Shown here in pieces: positions 54,301-62,149 of a DNA stretch of 64,000 nucleotides. Both the position numbers and the translations under genes were made by a program. The stretch spans positions 62,001 through 126,000 of the forward strand of contig NZ_JAERQK010000001.1 in the NCBI RefSeq assembly GCF_017912535.1, given 5' to 3'. The notes beneath the pieces were generated by a model. That model saw only the letters and a program-made list of their open reading frames with translations, searched no databases and was not told where the DNA came from. Source of the DNA: Motiliproteus sediminis. Lineage in GTDB: Bacteria; Pseudomonadota; Gammaproteobacteria; Pseudomonadales; Balneatricaceae. Position 1 is the stretch's first letter, and every line of letters begins with the position of its first letter.

Positions 54301-55968
54301 ATGAATATTTCCATCCGAGCCAGACTGACGGTGCTGGCTGTGGTTCCCGTCACGTTACTGGCGATCATGCTTCTGATCGTCACCCAGTTTGAAACCGAAT
54401 CTCTCTCCCGACAGCAATCGATGCAGGCCCGTGAAAGCCTGGTTGCGGTGAAACGCACCGAGGCCAAAGCCTACATGGAGATGGCCTACAGTGCGGTCAA
54501 GGATATCTATGAAAGCGGTGGCGAGCTGGAACAGGCGTTGCCGATTCTGCGTAACCTCAAGTACGGCGACAGCGGCTACATCTTTGGCTACACCAGCAAG
54601 GGCACCCGGGTATTTCTGGGCCAAAGTGACAAAGGCCTGGGAGATAACTTCTGGGATCTGACCGACACTCAGGGCAATAAGCTGGTTCAGCAGTTGATCG
54701 CCGCCGGTCGCCAGGGCGGGGGTTACGTGACCTACTACTTTCCCAAGCCCGGTGCCACCGAGGCCGAGCCCAAACTCTCCTATGCCCTGTATCTGGATCG
54801 CTGGGATCTGATGATCGGAACCGGCTTTTACATGGACGACGTCAATGCGGTGGTGGAATCGATCGAAACCAGCGCCAGCAAGACGCAAGGTGACATGGCC
54901 GCTTACCTGATCGGTATCAGCGTTGTGTTGCTGCTCGGTGCAATCGTGTTCGGGGTGCTGATCAGCCGCAGCATCATGAAGCCGCTGCGTAGCATCACCG
55001 AGTCGATGGAAACCCTGGCTACCGGGGACGGCGATCTGACCGCCCGCCTTGACGAAGAGGGGCCGCAGGAGTTGGGGCGTCTGGCACGCGGCTTCAACGC
55101 TTTTGTCGGCAGCTTGCAGCAGATGATCGGCCAGGTGCGTGACGTGGCCCACGAGGTGACGGAACGGACGTCGGTCATGGCAGCCCAGATCGACGAGATC
55201 AATGGTCTGCTGCGGAGCCAGCACGATGAAACCGACCAGGTGGCCACGGCCATGAGCGAGATGTCGGCGTCGGCGCACGAAGTCTCCCAAAGTGCCTCGC
55301 ATACTGCTAGCTCGGCCGGTGAGGCGGACCAGAACTCCCGCCATGCGGCGGCGACAGTACAGAGCTCGCGTCAGGTGGTGCACAGCCTGGCCGGATATAT
55401 CGACTCCTCTAACGAGGCGATCAAGGCACTGGAGGGTAACGTTCATGAGATCGCCTCTATCGTCGACGTGATTCAGGGGATCGCCGAGCAGACCAACCTG
55501 CTGGCTCTCAACGCCGCCATTGAGGCTGCCCGTGCCGGTGAGCAGGGGCGTGGTTTTGCCGTGGTTGCCGACGAAGTGCGCTCGCTTGCCACCAAGACCC
55601 ACGAAAGCACTGATGAAATTCACAAGATGATCGAGAAGCTGAAGGCGGGTTCGACTGCCGCGGTGCAGGCGATGGAGTCGAGCCATGTCAGCAGTCAGGA
55701 AGCGGTGGAACGCTCCCGTGCGGCGTCGGAAGAGCTGGATGCCATCACCGCTCATATCCACTCGGTGCAGGAGCAGAGTGCCGTGATTGCAACGGCGGCA
55801 GAAGAGCAGAATCAGGTCAGCGACGAGATCGCCCAGCGGATTGTGCATATCTCCGATCAGTCGCAGCAGTCATCCGAGATCGCCGAGCAGAACCGAGCCT
55901 CCGGTGCCGAACTGGCCCGACAGGCCAACACCCTGCGGGAGTTGGTGGGGCGCTTTAAGATCTCATGA
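54301..55968 (+). CDS. Methyl-accepting chemotaxis protein with Cache sensor
   Basis: A 555-residue chemoreceptor. First membrane helix at residues 10-28 ([19 protein letters not shown]). The periplasmic single Cache_2 domain includes [19 protein letters not shown] and [18 protein letters not shown]. Second helix [21 protein letters not shown], then HAMP ([27 protein letters not shown]). The signalling tip reads [20 protein letters not shown]. Single-Cache receptors of this type bind small carboxylates, but no ligand can be assigned. No CheR-binding pentapeptide at the C terminus. The start is the ATG giving MNISIRARL; an upstream in-frame GTG is less likely. A terminator follows. Confidence 0.95.
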   Translation: MNISIRARLTVLAVVPVTLLAIMLLIVTQFETESLSRQQSMQARESLVAVKRTEAKAYMEMAYSAVKDIYESGGELEQALPILRNLKYGDSGYIFGYTSKGTRVFLGQSDKGLGDNFWDLTDTQGNKLVQQLIAAGRQGGGYVTYYFPKPGATEAEPKLSYALYLDRWDLMIGTGFYMDDVNAVVESIETSASKTQGDMAAYLIGISVVLLLGAIVFGVLISRSIMKPLRSITESMETLATGDGDLTARLDEEGPQELGRLARGFNAFVGSLQQMIGQVRDVAHEVTERTSVMAAQIDEINGLLRSQHDETDQVATAMSEMSASAHEVSQSASHTASSAGEADQNSRHAAATVQSSRQVVHSLAGYIDSSNEAIKALEGNVHEIASIVDVIQGIAEQTNLLALNAAIEAARAGEQGRGFAVVADEVRSLATKTHESTDEIHKMIEKLKAGSTAAVQAMESSHVSSQEAVERSRAASEELDAITAHIHSVQEQSAVIATAAEEQNQVSDEIAQRIVHISDQSQQSSEIAEQNRASGAELARQANTLRELVGRFKIS

Positions 55969-55985
55969 TCCGGAGTTGATCAACG

Positions 55986-56014
55986 AAAAGGGCTGTCACT
56001 GACAGCCCTTTTTT
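55986..56014 (+). terminator. Rho-independent terminator of the chemoreceptor gene
   Basis: An 11-bp stem, AAAGGGCTGTC / GACAGCCCTTT, with a three-base loop and TTTTTT at the end, 17 bases after the stop codon. Confidence 0.92.
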
Positions 56015-56140
56015 GTGCTGCATGGGTTGGTGCGGGACTGCTGGTTTCGGCGCGGAGCGGACATACTTAGCTGCGGCAAGTCGGTGCTTCAAAGCTCGTT
56101 TTCATAGTGGTTTGATATTCCCTGTTTCGCCTCCCGGCGA

Positions 56141-56659
56141 CCTACTTCTTTATCAGTCGTGATAAAGAAGTAGGCAAGAAAGCACTCGCCCGCAAAAGCC
56201 GCCCTGCGGGACCTGCGCGCTGAACACCCTTGAGGGGCACAACAGAATGGCCGTCCCTGGCCATACTGTTGCGGCGGCGGCCATCCGGGCCTTGCCCCTG
56301 ACGGGCTGAAACCCTCAAGGGCATCCAGTGCTCGTCGGCTTTCGGAGGGGCGGGGGTACCAGTCGCATTCAGGGTGCCGCTATCTGCTTTTCTGGCTTGA
56401 GTAGGAATGCGGTAACCCGGCTGCGACTTAACCCCTTTGGAGCCGACGAGCACGGCGACGGGGATTCGATCAGGCCCGCGCAAAGCGCGGGGCGAGGCAT
56501 GGACGCCGAGCCGGATTGCGGCACAGGCATGTGCCGTCCGATCCGCCAGAATCACCGTTGCCGCGCGCAGTGGACCCGTAGGGCGGCGGAACCAGGGGAA
56601 CATAAGGCACAAGTAGTTCTTTCTTCCCCTGTTCTTTGGAACGTTTGCCAAAGAATAGG
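56141..56659. repeat. Hairpin-rich intergenic element
   Basis: About 785 bases (56015-56799) lack a supported gene. The stretch 56141-56659 is packed with inverted repeats: a perfect 15-bp stem with GTCG loop (56141-56174); CCCTTGAGGG (56227) against CCCTCAAGGG (56312); GTGCTCGTCGGCT (56328-56340) against AGCCGACGAGCAC (56441-56453); CCCGCGC-AAA-GCGCGGG (56475-56491); GGCACA-GGCA-TGTGCC (56520-56535); and CCTGTTCTTTGG against CCAAAGAATAGG (56628-56659). From memory, similar sequence recurs between genes in other gammaproteobacteria and yields spurious ORF annotations. It may be a non-autonomous mobile element or a structured RNA. Confidence 0.65.
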
Positions 56660-56799
56660 GCCGCCCGGGTGGGCGGAAGAGAGGCTTTCAATCAGCGCAG
56701 ATAAATAGCTTAAAATCCATACTGGCCGGCCCTGAACTAAAGACCGCTTCGCGCCGAACACCGCCATCTCCGCTCCCACTGAAGCCGATCCGGCACAGA

Positions 56800-57516
56800 C
56801 TAGACTCCGCGCAGATGGCGACCGCCATCGAGTGGTAGCACTCTGCCGGTGATGTAATCGCTAGCCATCAGATACTCCACCGCCGCCAGCAACTCGTCGA
56901 ATCCACCCTCGCGGGGAATCAGCGCTTTGCTTAGTGCGCGATGGCGGTAGGCATCGCTGTCGCGGTCATTAAATCTCAACAGCGCCGGGGCGATGGCGTT
57001 GACCTTGATCGCCGGTGCCAGCGCGGCGGCGAATGACTGGGTCAGATTGGTCAGTGCCGCTTTGCTCGCTGCGTAGGCCATATGCTTGCGGCTGCCGGTT
57101 GCGGCAACGTAGTCGGTAATATGAATGATGTCCGCCCGTTCCGGCGCCATCGCCTGCAACAGCGGCGTTAGCGCTTTGTTAAGGCGCAGTGGCGTTTCAA
57201 CGTGGATCGCCATCATCCGGCTCAATACTTCGGCGAGTCCGCTGTCATGATTATCGGGTAGCCAGTCGGAGGCGTTGTGCACTATTGCCCGCAGGCGCGA
57301 ACAGCGCTGGAGCAGGGCGTCTATCAGCGCGTCGGTCTGTTGCGGCTGGTAGAAGTCTACCGGGTACAACACCGCGCCGAGATCACGCAGGCGCGATAGC
57401 TCCGGGTAGTCGCTGCGATAAGTGCCGATTACCGCCACGTCGTTGTGCAACAGCCGTTCCGCCAATGCGTAGCCGGCCCGCTTACCCACGCCGGTAATCA
57501 GTACCGGAGCACTCAT
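56800..57516 (-). CDS. folM: Dihydromonapterin reductase
   Basis: A 238-residue short-chain dehydrogenase that reduces dihydromonapterin to tetrahydromonapterin with NADPH. The N-terminal [18 protein letters not shown] has the FolM-type G-x-x-x-R cofactor loop. [11 protein letters not shown] corresponds to NAG, catalytic Tyr and Lys lie in [15 protein letters not shown], and INAIAPALL and [20 protein letters not shown] follow. Third gene of the folX-folE-folM operon; its ATG overlaps the folE stop by four bases. Confidence 0.92.
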   Translation of the reverse strand: MSAPVLITGVGKRAGYALAERLLHNDVAVIGTYRSDYPELSRLRDLGAVLYPVDFYQPQQTDALIDALLQRCSRLRAIVHNASDWLPDNHDSGLAEVLSRMMAIHVETPLRLNKALTPLLQAMAPERADIIHITDYVAATGSRKHMAYAASKAALTNLTQSFAAALAPAIKVNAIAPALLRFNDRDSDAYRHRALSKALIPREGGFDELLAAVEYLMASDYITGRVLPLDGGRHLRGV

Positions 57517-58166
57517 CGGGCCTGTGCTCCGCTGAGGAACTCGGCGCGGGTATGGATGTTGGTCTTGAAGTTGCCACCCAGGGCGGTAGTGGAGGTGGTC
57601 GAGTTAACGTCCATTACTCCGCGTGACTTGACGCAGTAGTGGGTAGCGTCGATGGAAACGGCAACGTTATCGGTCTCCAGCAGCGTTTGCAGCGCCACCA
57701 GTATCTGTTGGGTCAGACGTTCCTGCACCTGCGGTCGCTGGGCAAAGAAACGCACAATACGGTTGATCTTCGACAGCCCGATGATCTTCTCCCGGGGAAT
57801 GTAGGCCACGGTGGCGGAGCCGTCGATAGTGACGAAGTGGTGCTCGCAGGTACTGGTCAGGGAGATGTCGCGCACCTTGACCATCTCGTCCACCCGCATC
57901 TTGTTGTCAATGACCGCAATCGACGGAAAGTTGCTGTAGTCGAGCCCGGCAAACACCTCGTCGACGTACATTTTGGCGATGCGGTGTGGAGTCTCGCGCA
58001 AGCTGTCATCTTCCAGATCCAAACCCAGTGCTGCCACCACCTCGGTCATCAGACCGCGAATGCGCTGGTATTTCTCCTCGGCGTTCATGGGGGATGGCAC
58101 CAGCGGTGTTTCCAAACCCTGCTCTATCAGGGAATCGCGTACCAGACGTGCGTGTTCAGTTAGCAT
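57513..58166 (-). CDS. folE: GTP cyclohydrolase I
   Basis: A 217-residue enzyme opening GTP to 7,8-dihydroneopterin triphosphate. A helical N-terminal part ([21 protein letters not shown]) is followed by [17 protein letters not shown] (Zn ligands Cys and His), [30 protein letters not shown] and [13 protein letters not shown] (third Zn ligand Cys). Together with folX and folM this copy is specialised for tetrahydromonapterin supply; a second folE may serve folate elsewhere. Starts 35 bases after the folX stop. Confidence 0.95.
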   Translation of the reverse strand: MLTEHARLVRDSLIEQGLETPLVPSPMNAEEKYQRIRGLMTEVVAALGLDLEDDSLRETPHRIAKMYVDEVFAGLDYSNFPSIAVIDNKMRVDEMVKVRDISLTSTCEHHFVTIDGSATVAYIPREKIIGLSKINRIVRFFAQRPQVQERLTQQILVALQTLLETDNVAVSIDATHYCVKSRGVMDVNSTTSTTALGGNFKTNIHTRAEFLSGAQAR

Positions 58167-58201
58167 TATGGAGTTCCTCCAGGGGCGGTGTGACCACAGC
58201 G

Positions 58202-58567
58202 TTACTGCGGCCGGTATTCCAGCGTCAGCGATACGGAATCGGCGAAGCGCAGCGCGTGCGGCTTGTCGATCCGTACACGGGCGTAGTTGATCCAGGGGTG
58301 ATCCGAGCAGATCCCCAGGCAGTCGGCCACCAGTCGCTCCAGCAGCAGAAAGCGCCCCTCTTCCACGTGTTGAATCACCTTCTTGGTGATGTGGCGGTAG
58401 TTGAGAGCGTCATCGACGTTGTCGTTTAGACAGAGTTGCGATGCGGGGTAGTGAATTTCGGCGTTGATCACCACGTCTTGCTGTTTCGTCTGTTCCTCCG
58501 GATTGAAGCCGATGTAGGTTCTGAGACGCAGATTGGTGATGTTAATGATGGCGTTGCTATCAGGCAT
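58202..58567 (-). CDS. folX: Dihydroneopterin triphosphate 2'-epimerase
   Basis: A 121-residue protein of the FolB/FolX tunnelling fold. [29 protein letters not shown] (read in two pieces, IGFNPEE and QDVVIN) carries the conserved N-terminal pattern. [20 protein letters not shown] has Tyr-Arg in the FolX position, and [12 protein letters not shown] holds the Glu. The FolX reading is favoured over FolB by the neighbouring folE and folM. First gene of the operon. It makes the monapterin stereoisomer from dihydroneopterin triphosphate. Confidence 0.9.
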   Translation of the reverse strand: MPDSNAIINITNLRLRTYIGFNPEEQTKQQDVVINAEIHYPASQLCLNDNVDDALNYRHITKKVIQHVEEGRFLLLERLVADCLGICSDHPWINYARVRIDKPHALRFADSVSLTLEYRPQ

Positions 58568-58628
58568 GGCGCTGGATTCCCGGTTGAGCGGCAGGGGAGG
58601 TGGCCACGGAGGCCACCCGGTTATGGGT

Positions 58629-59426
58629 TTACTCGTAATGGCGTTCGCGCCGGGTAGCGATCACGGCGATGTAGGCGTGCCAACTGGCGAAGCTCAACAG
58701 TGGCATCACCACGATGAAACCGATGGCTGAGGTGGCAAAGCCAAACATCACACACGCCAGAATCAGACCGGCCCAGACCGTCATCGCCGCCAGATTCTCC
58801 CGCACCGCGTGAATCGAGCTGGTCACAGCTGTCATCAGGTCTACGCGGCGCTCCAGGCAGATCTGCGGGGTGAAGGCGGAGAGAGCGAACACGGTGATCA
58901 TCAGCACGCCGCCGACCACTGATCCAAGCAGCAGAAACGGCATCATTTGTGCCAGCGAGGGCTCACCGATGGAGGGATAGAGGGCGTGGATCAGCGCGGC
59001 GAGTCGCATCCAGGCGATCATCAGGATCGTGAGTAGCAGTGCAAAGCCCCACTCTCCGACCGGATTGCGGATCACCGAACGCAGACTGTGACCGAGGGAG
59101 GGGCGCTCTCCTTTTTCAAGCTGCCAGGCAACATCATAGAGTCCGACGGCGAAGATCGGCCCGATGAGGGAGAATGCTACCACCGCTGGCAGCAGCGTCA
59201 GGTGGGTCTGGTTGGCAATCGCTACATACATAATTGCCGCGGGAATCAGACTGAATGCCAAGCCGTACAGCAGGCTAAGTAGCGGGGTTTTGCGCAGATC
59301 CTTGACCGCCAGCGCCAGCCAGTGAAACGGCGCGGTTGCGTCGACCTTGTGGCAGGGCAGGCGGCGGGCGAAAGGGGTAGTGTCGGACGCTTGGGTACTG
59401 TCCGGAGTTGCATGGTGGGTGTTCAT
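58629..59426 (-). CDS. DUF2189-family membrane protein
   Basis: A 265-residue inner-membrane protein with about six helices (LLSLLYGLAFSLIPAAIMYVAI, LPAVVAFSLIGPIFAVGLYDVAWQLEKG, WGFALLLTILMIAWMRLAAL, MTVWAGLILACVMFGFATSAIGFIVVMPLLSFASWHAYIAVI). The order of helices and the LYDVAWQLEKGERPSL and SFASWHAYIA segments fit DUF2189. Family function is unknown, although members are often found next to cytochrome oxidase genes; none are here. It precedes the fol operon on the same strand by 62 bases. Confidence 0.8.
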   Translation of the reverse strand: MNTHHATPDSTQASDTTPFARRLPCHKVDATAPFHWLALAVKDLRKTPLLSLLYGLAFSLIPAAIMYVAIANQTHLTLLPAVVAFSLIGPIFAVGLYDVAWQLEKGERPSLGHSLRSVIRNPVGEWGFALLLTILMIAWMRLAALIHALYPSIGEPSLAQMMPFLLLGSVVGGVLMITVFALSAFTPQICLERRVDLMTAVTSSIHAVRENLAAMTVWAGLILACVMFGFATSAIGFIVVMPLLSFASWHAYIAVIATRRERHYE

Positions 59427-59607
59427 CGTTAGGCCTCCCGGGGTTTAACGCTGGTTTAACCGGTATACGCCGGGCCGGAGAGGGTGGATCACTCGCAAGG
59501 TGAAAAATGCGATAACGCAATTTGTGCGGAACAAACGGGATTTGCCGGCGGTCGTATGCATCACCCCTGGAGGGTCATCAATCCGTAAAGCACTTAGGAG
59601 GCTTTCG

Positions 59608-59874
59608 ATGGACGTTAAAACCTTTGGTCAGGAAGTTCAGAACGGACGGGTAGAGGCGGTTAACATTCTTTCCAATGAAGGCGATATCTACACCGCCAGT
59701 GCCTTGATTCGTGGTAAGGAGCATACGCTGGAAAATGACGACTCACGCCAGCCGCTGGTGTTCCACAGTTACATCGAAGCCAAGCGCCGTTTCGAGGATT
59801 ACCGGGTGCCGCTGACACTCAAGCAGAGTGAGGTTTACGACGAAATGGTAAGCGGGGTGACTCGCCAGCACTGA
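59608..59874 (+). CDS. Small protein, DUF6482-like
   Basis: An 88-residue soluble protein with an ideal AGGAGG site (59595-59600) before ATG 59608. It begins MDVKTFGQEVQNGRVEAVNI and has IYTASALIRGKEHTLEND and a central LVFHSYIEAKRRFEDYRVPLTL. Length and pattern resemble DUF6482, small gammaproteobacterial proteins of unknown role. A longer reading from 59500 lacks a ribosome site. It converges with the pyrophosphatase gene. Confidence 0.65.
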   Translation: MDVKTFGQEVQNGRVEAVNILSNEGDIYTASALIRGKEHTLENDDSRQPLVFHSYIEAKRRFEDYRVPLTLKQSEVYDEMVSGVTRQH

Positions 59875-59923
59875 CGAGGCCCGCAATCAACCCGGCGCCA
59901 CTGCAGGCGCCGGGTAACAGGGA

Positions 59924-60844
59924 TCAGGCGAACGCCTTTTCCAGCGGTGGTACGACCTGCTTCTTGCGGCTGAGCACGCCTTCGAGCCAGGCTTTGTTGT
60001 CGCTCAATTTGCTCGCGAACGCCGCCTCGATGAGGGCCGGATCGTCGCTGGCCACCAACAGCTCAGAGCCTTCCTTCATGATGTCGGTCAGCAGCAGGCA
60101 GACGCTGTGGCGATTGCCTTCGGCTTTCAGCTTGGCGATGTCCGCCTCCAGCTCGGCCTTGATACTGTCGAATACCGACAGGTCGACGGTTTCCAGCTGG
60201 CCGATGCCAACCAGCTTGCCGCTCATGTCGAAGTCCTTGAAGTCGCGCATTACCAGTTCGCGCGCCGGCGTGCCTTCGACTTGTGACTTGACCTTGAACA
60301 TCTCGACGCCGAACGCCTTGTAGTCATCGATGCCGGCGATCTTGGCCAGGGCTTCTACCGCCTTGATGTCGATCTCGGTGCAGGTGGGTGACTTGAAGAT
60401 TACGGTGTCGCTCAGAATAGCGCACATCATGATGCCGGCGATGTGAGCCGGAATCTCGACGTTGTAGTAGTCGTACATCTCTTTGATGATGGTGTTGGAG
60501 CAGCCCACCGGACGGATCCAGCACTCCAGCGGTGCGCTGGTGGTCATGTCGCCCAGCTTGTGGTGATCGACGATGCCGAGGATCGTGGCTTGGCGCAGAT
60601 CGTCCGGGCCCTGGGCCAGGTCGGAATAGTCGACGATGTAGACCTCTTCGCCGGCGAAGGCGGTTTTCAGTTCCGGCGCTTCGATACCGAACTTATCCAG
60701 GATGAAAGCGCTTTCTGGATTCAGCTCGCCCTGGCGAACCGGAACTGCCTGTTCGCCAATGGCGTTTTTCAGATACGCCAGAGAGATCGCCCCGCAGATC
60801 GAGTCGCTGTCGGGAATTTTGTGGCCAAGTACGTAAGCAGTCAT
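59924..60844 (-). CDS. ppaC: Manganese-dependent inorganic pyrophosphatase (family II)
   Basis: A 306-residue DHH-superfamily enzyme hydrolysing pyrophosphate. Metal ligands are H8, D12 and D14 in VLGHKIPDSDS, the Asp of IVDYSD and the DHH of GIVDHHKLG. The C-terminal DHHA2 domain has the substrate-binding LPD-like region (LLLTDIMKEGSELLVAS) and a final SRKKQVVPPLEKAF. ATG 60844 (MTAYVLGHK) follows GGGGGTA; an ATG four codons upstream is less typical. Single gene, cytoplasmic. Confidence 0.95.
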   Translation of the reverse strand: MTAYVLGHKIPDSDSICGAISLAYLKNAIGEQAVPVRQGELNPESAFILDKFGIEAPELKTAFAGEEVYIVDYSDLAQGPDDLRQATILGIVDHHKLGDMTTSAPLECWIRPVGCSNTIIKEMYDYYNVEIPAHIAGIMMCAILSDTVIFKSPTCTEIDIKAVEALAKIAGIDDYKAFGVEMFKVKSQVEGTPARELVMRDFKDFDMSGKLVGIGQLETVDLSVFDSIKAELEADIAKLKAEGNRHSVCLLLTDIMKEGSELLVASDDPALIEAAFASKLSDNKAWLEGVLSRKKQVVPPLEKAFA

Positions 60845-61009
60845 GTCTACCCCCATAAAATTTAGCGCGTCACTATAGCAAAAAAACGCGCCGAAACCTG
60901 CCCATACCTTGGTCGATCTGTGCCATTGTCCGCTACTGCCGCGGGGGAGTTAATCGCTGCCCACTCGTGGCATAATCCGCGTTCATTTCCAATTCGTTAG
61001 CGGGTTAAC

Positions 61010-62149
61010 ATGCGCTTTATTCACACCTCCGACTGGCACATAGGCCGCCAGTTTCATGGTCAGTCTCTGCTGGAAGACCAACGCCACGTGCTTGAACAAC
61101 TGGTAGCGATGGTGGCGGAGCAGGGGGTGGACGCGGTGGTGATCGCCGGCGATATCTATGACCGCTCGGTGCCACCGGCCGCCGCAGTTGCGTTGCTGGA
61201 TCAGGTGCTGGAGCGCATCTGCGTCGAGCTGGCGGTGCCGGTGGTGCTGATCCCCGGGAACCACGACAGCGCCGAACGGTTGCGATTTGGTGCCTCCCAA
61301 CTGAAACAGGCCGGGCTGCATATTCTCGGCGACCTCAACCAGATCGCCGAGCCGGTGGAGATCAAGGGAGTGCGCTTTTACGGTATCCCCTATAACGACC
61401 CGGAGCTGGTGCGGGCGACTTTTGATTGCGGGGTGAAAACCCACGACGAGGCGCACCGCTGGTTGTTGGCACAGATCGATGATGCCGGCGATAGCCTCCC
61501 CCGGGTACTGGTAAGCCACTGCTTTATCGATGGTGCCGAGGAGTCTGAATCGGAGCGCCCGCTCTCCATCGGTGGGGCTGACCGGGTCAGTTATCAGCCG
61601 TTTGAACGCTTTGACTATGTCGCTCTCGGCCACTTGCACAGCCCGCAGTACCGGGGCGCCGAGCATATCCGCTACAGCGGTTCGCTACTCAAATACAGCT
61701 TTTCCGAGCAGCACCAGCGCAAGGGCGTGACGCTGGTGGAGATCACGGCCTCCGGCAACGGCGCTGAGGTGGTGACCAGCCCGCTGGCGCTGACCCCGTT
61801 GCGCGATATGCGGGTACTGGAGGGCGAACTGGCCATGCTGCTGGAGCAGGGCCGTACCGATCCCAACGCCGAGGACTACCTGCTGGTGCGACTGACCGAC
61901 CGCCACGCGTTGCTCGACCCCATGGGCAAGCTACGCGAGGTTTACCCCAACGTGCTGCATCTGGAAAAACCGGGGCTGATGGCGGCGGGCGAGGGAGACA
62001 GCGCCCGACGGGATCAGCTCAAACGAGGCGAACTGGCGCTGTTCCATGACTTTTTCGAGCAGGTTGCCGGTCAGCCCCTCAGCGATGCCCAGGAGGCGGC
62101 GTTCAAGCAGACGCTGGCCCGATTGCAGCGCAGTGACGAGGGGCATTGA
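61010..62149 (+). CDS. sbcD: Exonuclease SbcCD subunit D
   Basis: A 379-residue Mre11-like nuclease subunit. Phosphodiesterase motifs are FIHTSDWHIGRQFHG, VIAGDIYDRSVPP, LIPGNHDSAERL, VSHCFIDG and YVALGHLHSPQ, which together carry the two-metal site. The C-terminal capping region ends in a helix binding SbcC. The complex cleaves DNA hairpins and palindromes and processes blocked ends. The stop overlaps the sbcC start (TGATG). Confidence 0.96.
   Translation: MRFIHTSDWHIGRQFHGQSLLEDQRHVLEQLVAMVAEQGVDAVVIAGDIYDRSVPPAAAVALLDQVLERICVELAVPVVLIPGNHDSAERLRFGASQLKQAGLHILGDLNQIAEPVEIKGVRFYGIPYNDPELVRATFDCGVKTHDEAHRWLLAQIDDAGDSLPRVLVSHCFIDGAEESESERPLSIGGADRVSYQPFERFDYVALGHLHSPQYRGAEHIRYSGSLLKYSFSEQHQRKGVTLVEITASGNGAEVVTSPLALTPLRDMRVLEGELAMLLEQGRTDPNAEDYLLVRLTDRHALLDPMGKLREVYPNVLHLEKPGLMAAGEGDSARRDQLKRGELALFHDFFEQVAGQPLSDAQEAAFKQTLARLQRSDEGH

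Noticed and set aside
54355-55848. A 497-codon open frame antisense to the chemoreceptor gene
   Set aside because: The sense strand is an unmistakable MCP; the antisense product is His/Leu/Gly-rich nonsense without domains.
56142-56651. A 169-codon open frame in the hairpin-rich element, with similar-looking ORFs in other genomes
   Set aside because: Low-complexity Arg/Pro-rich product; its apparent conservation is better explained by conserved repeat DNA. Both ends fall in hairpin stems.
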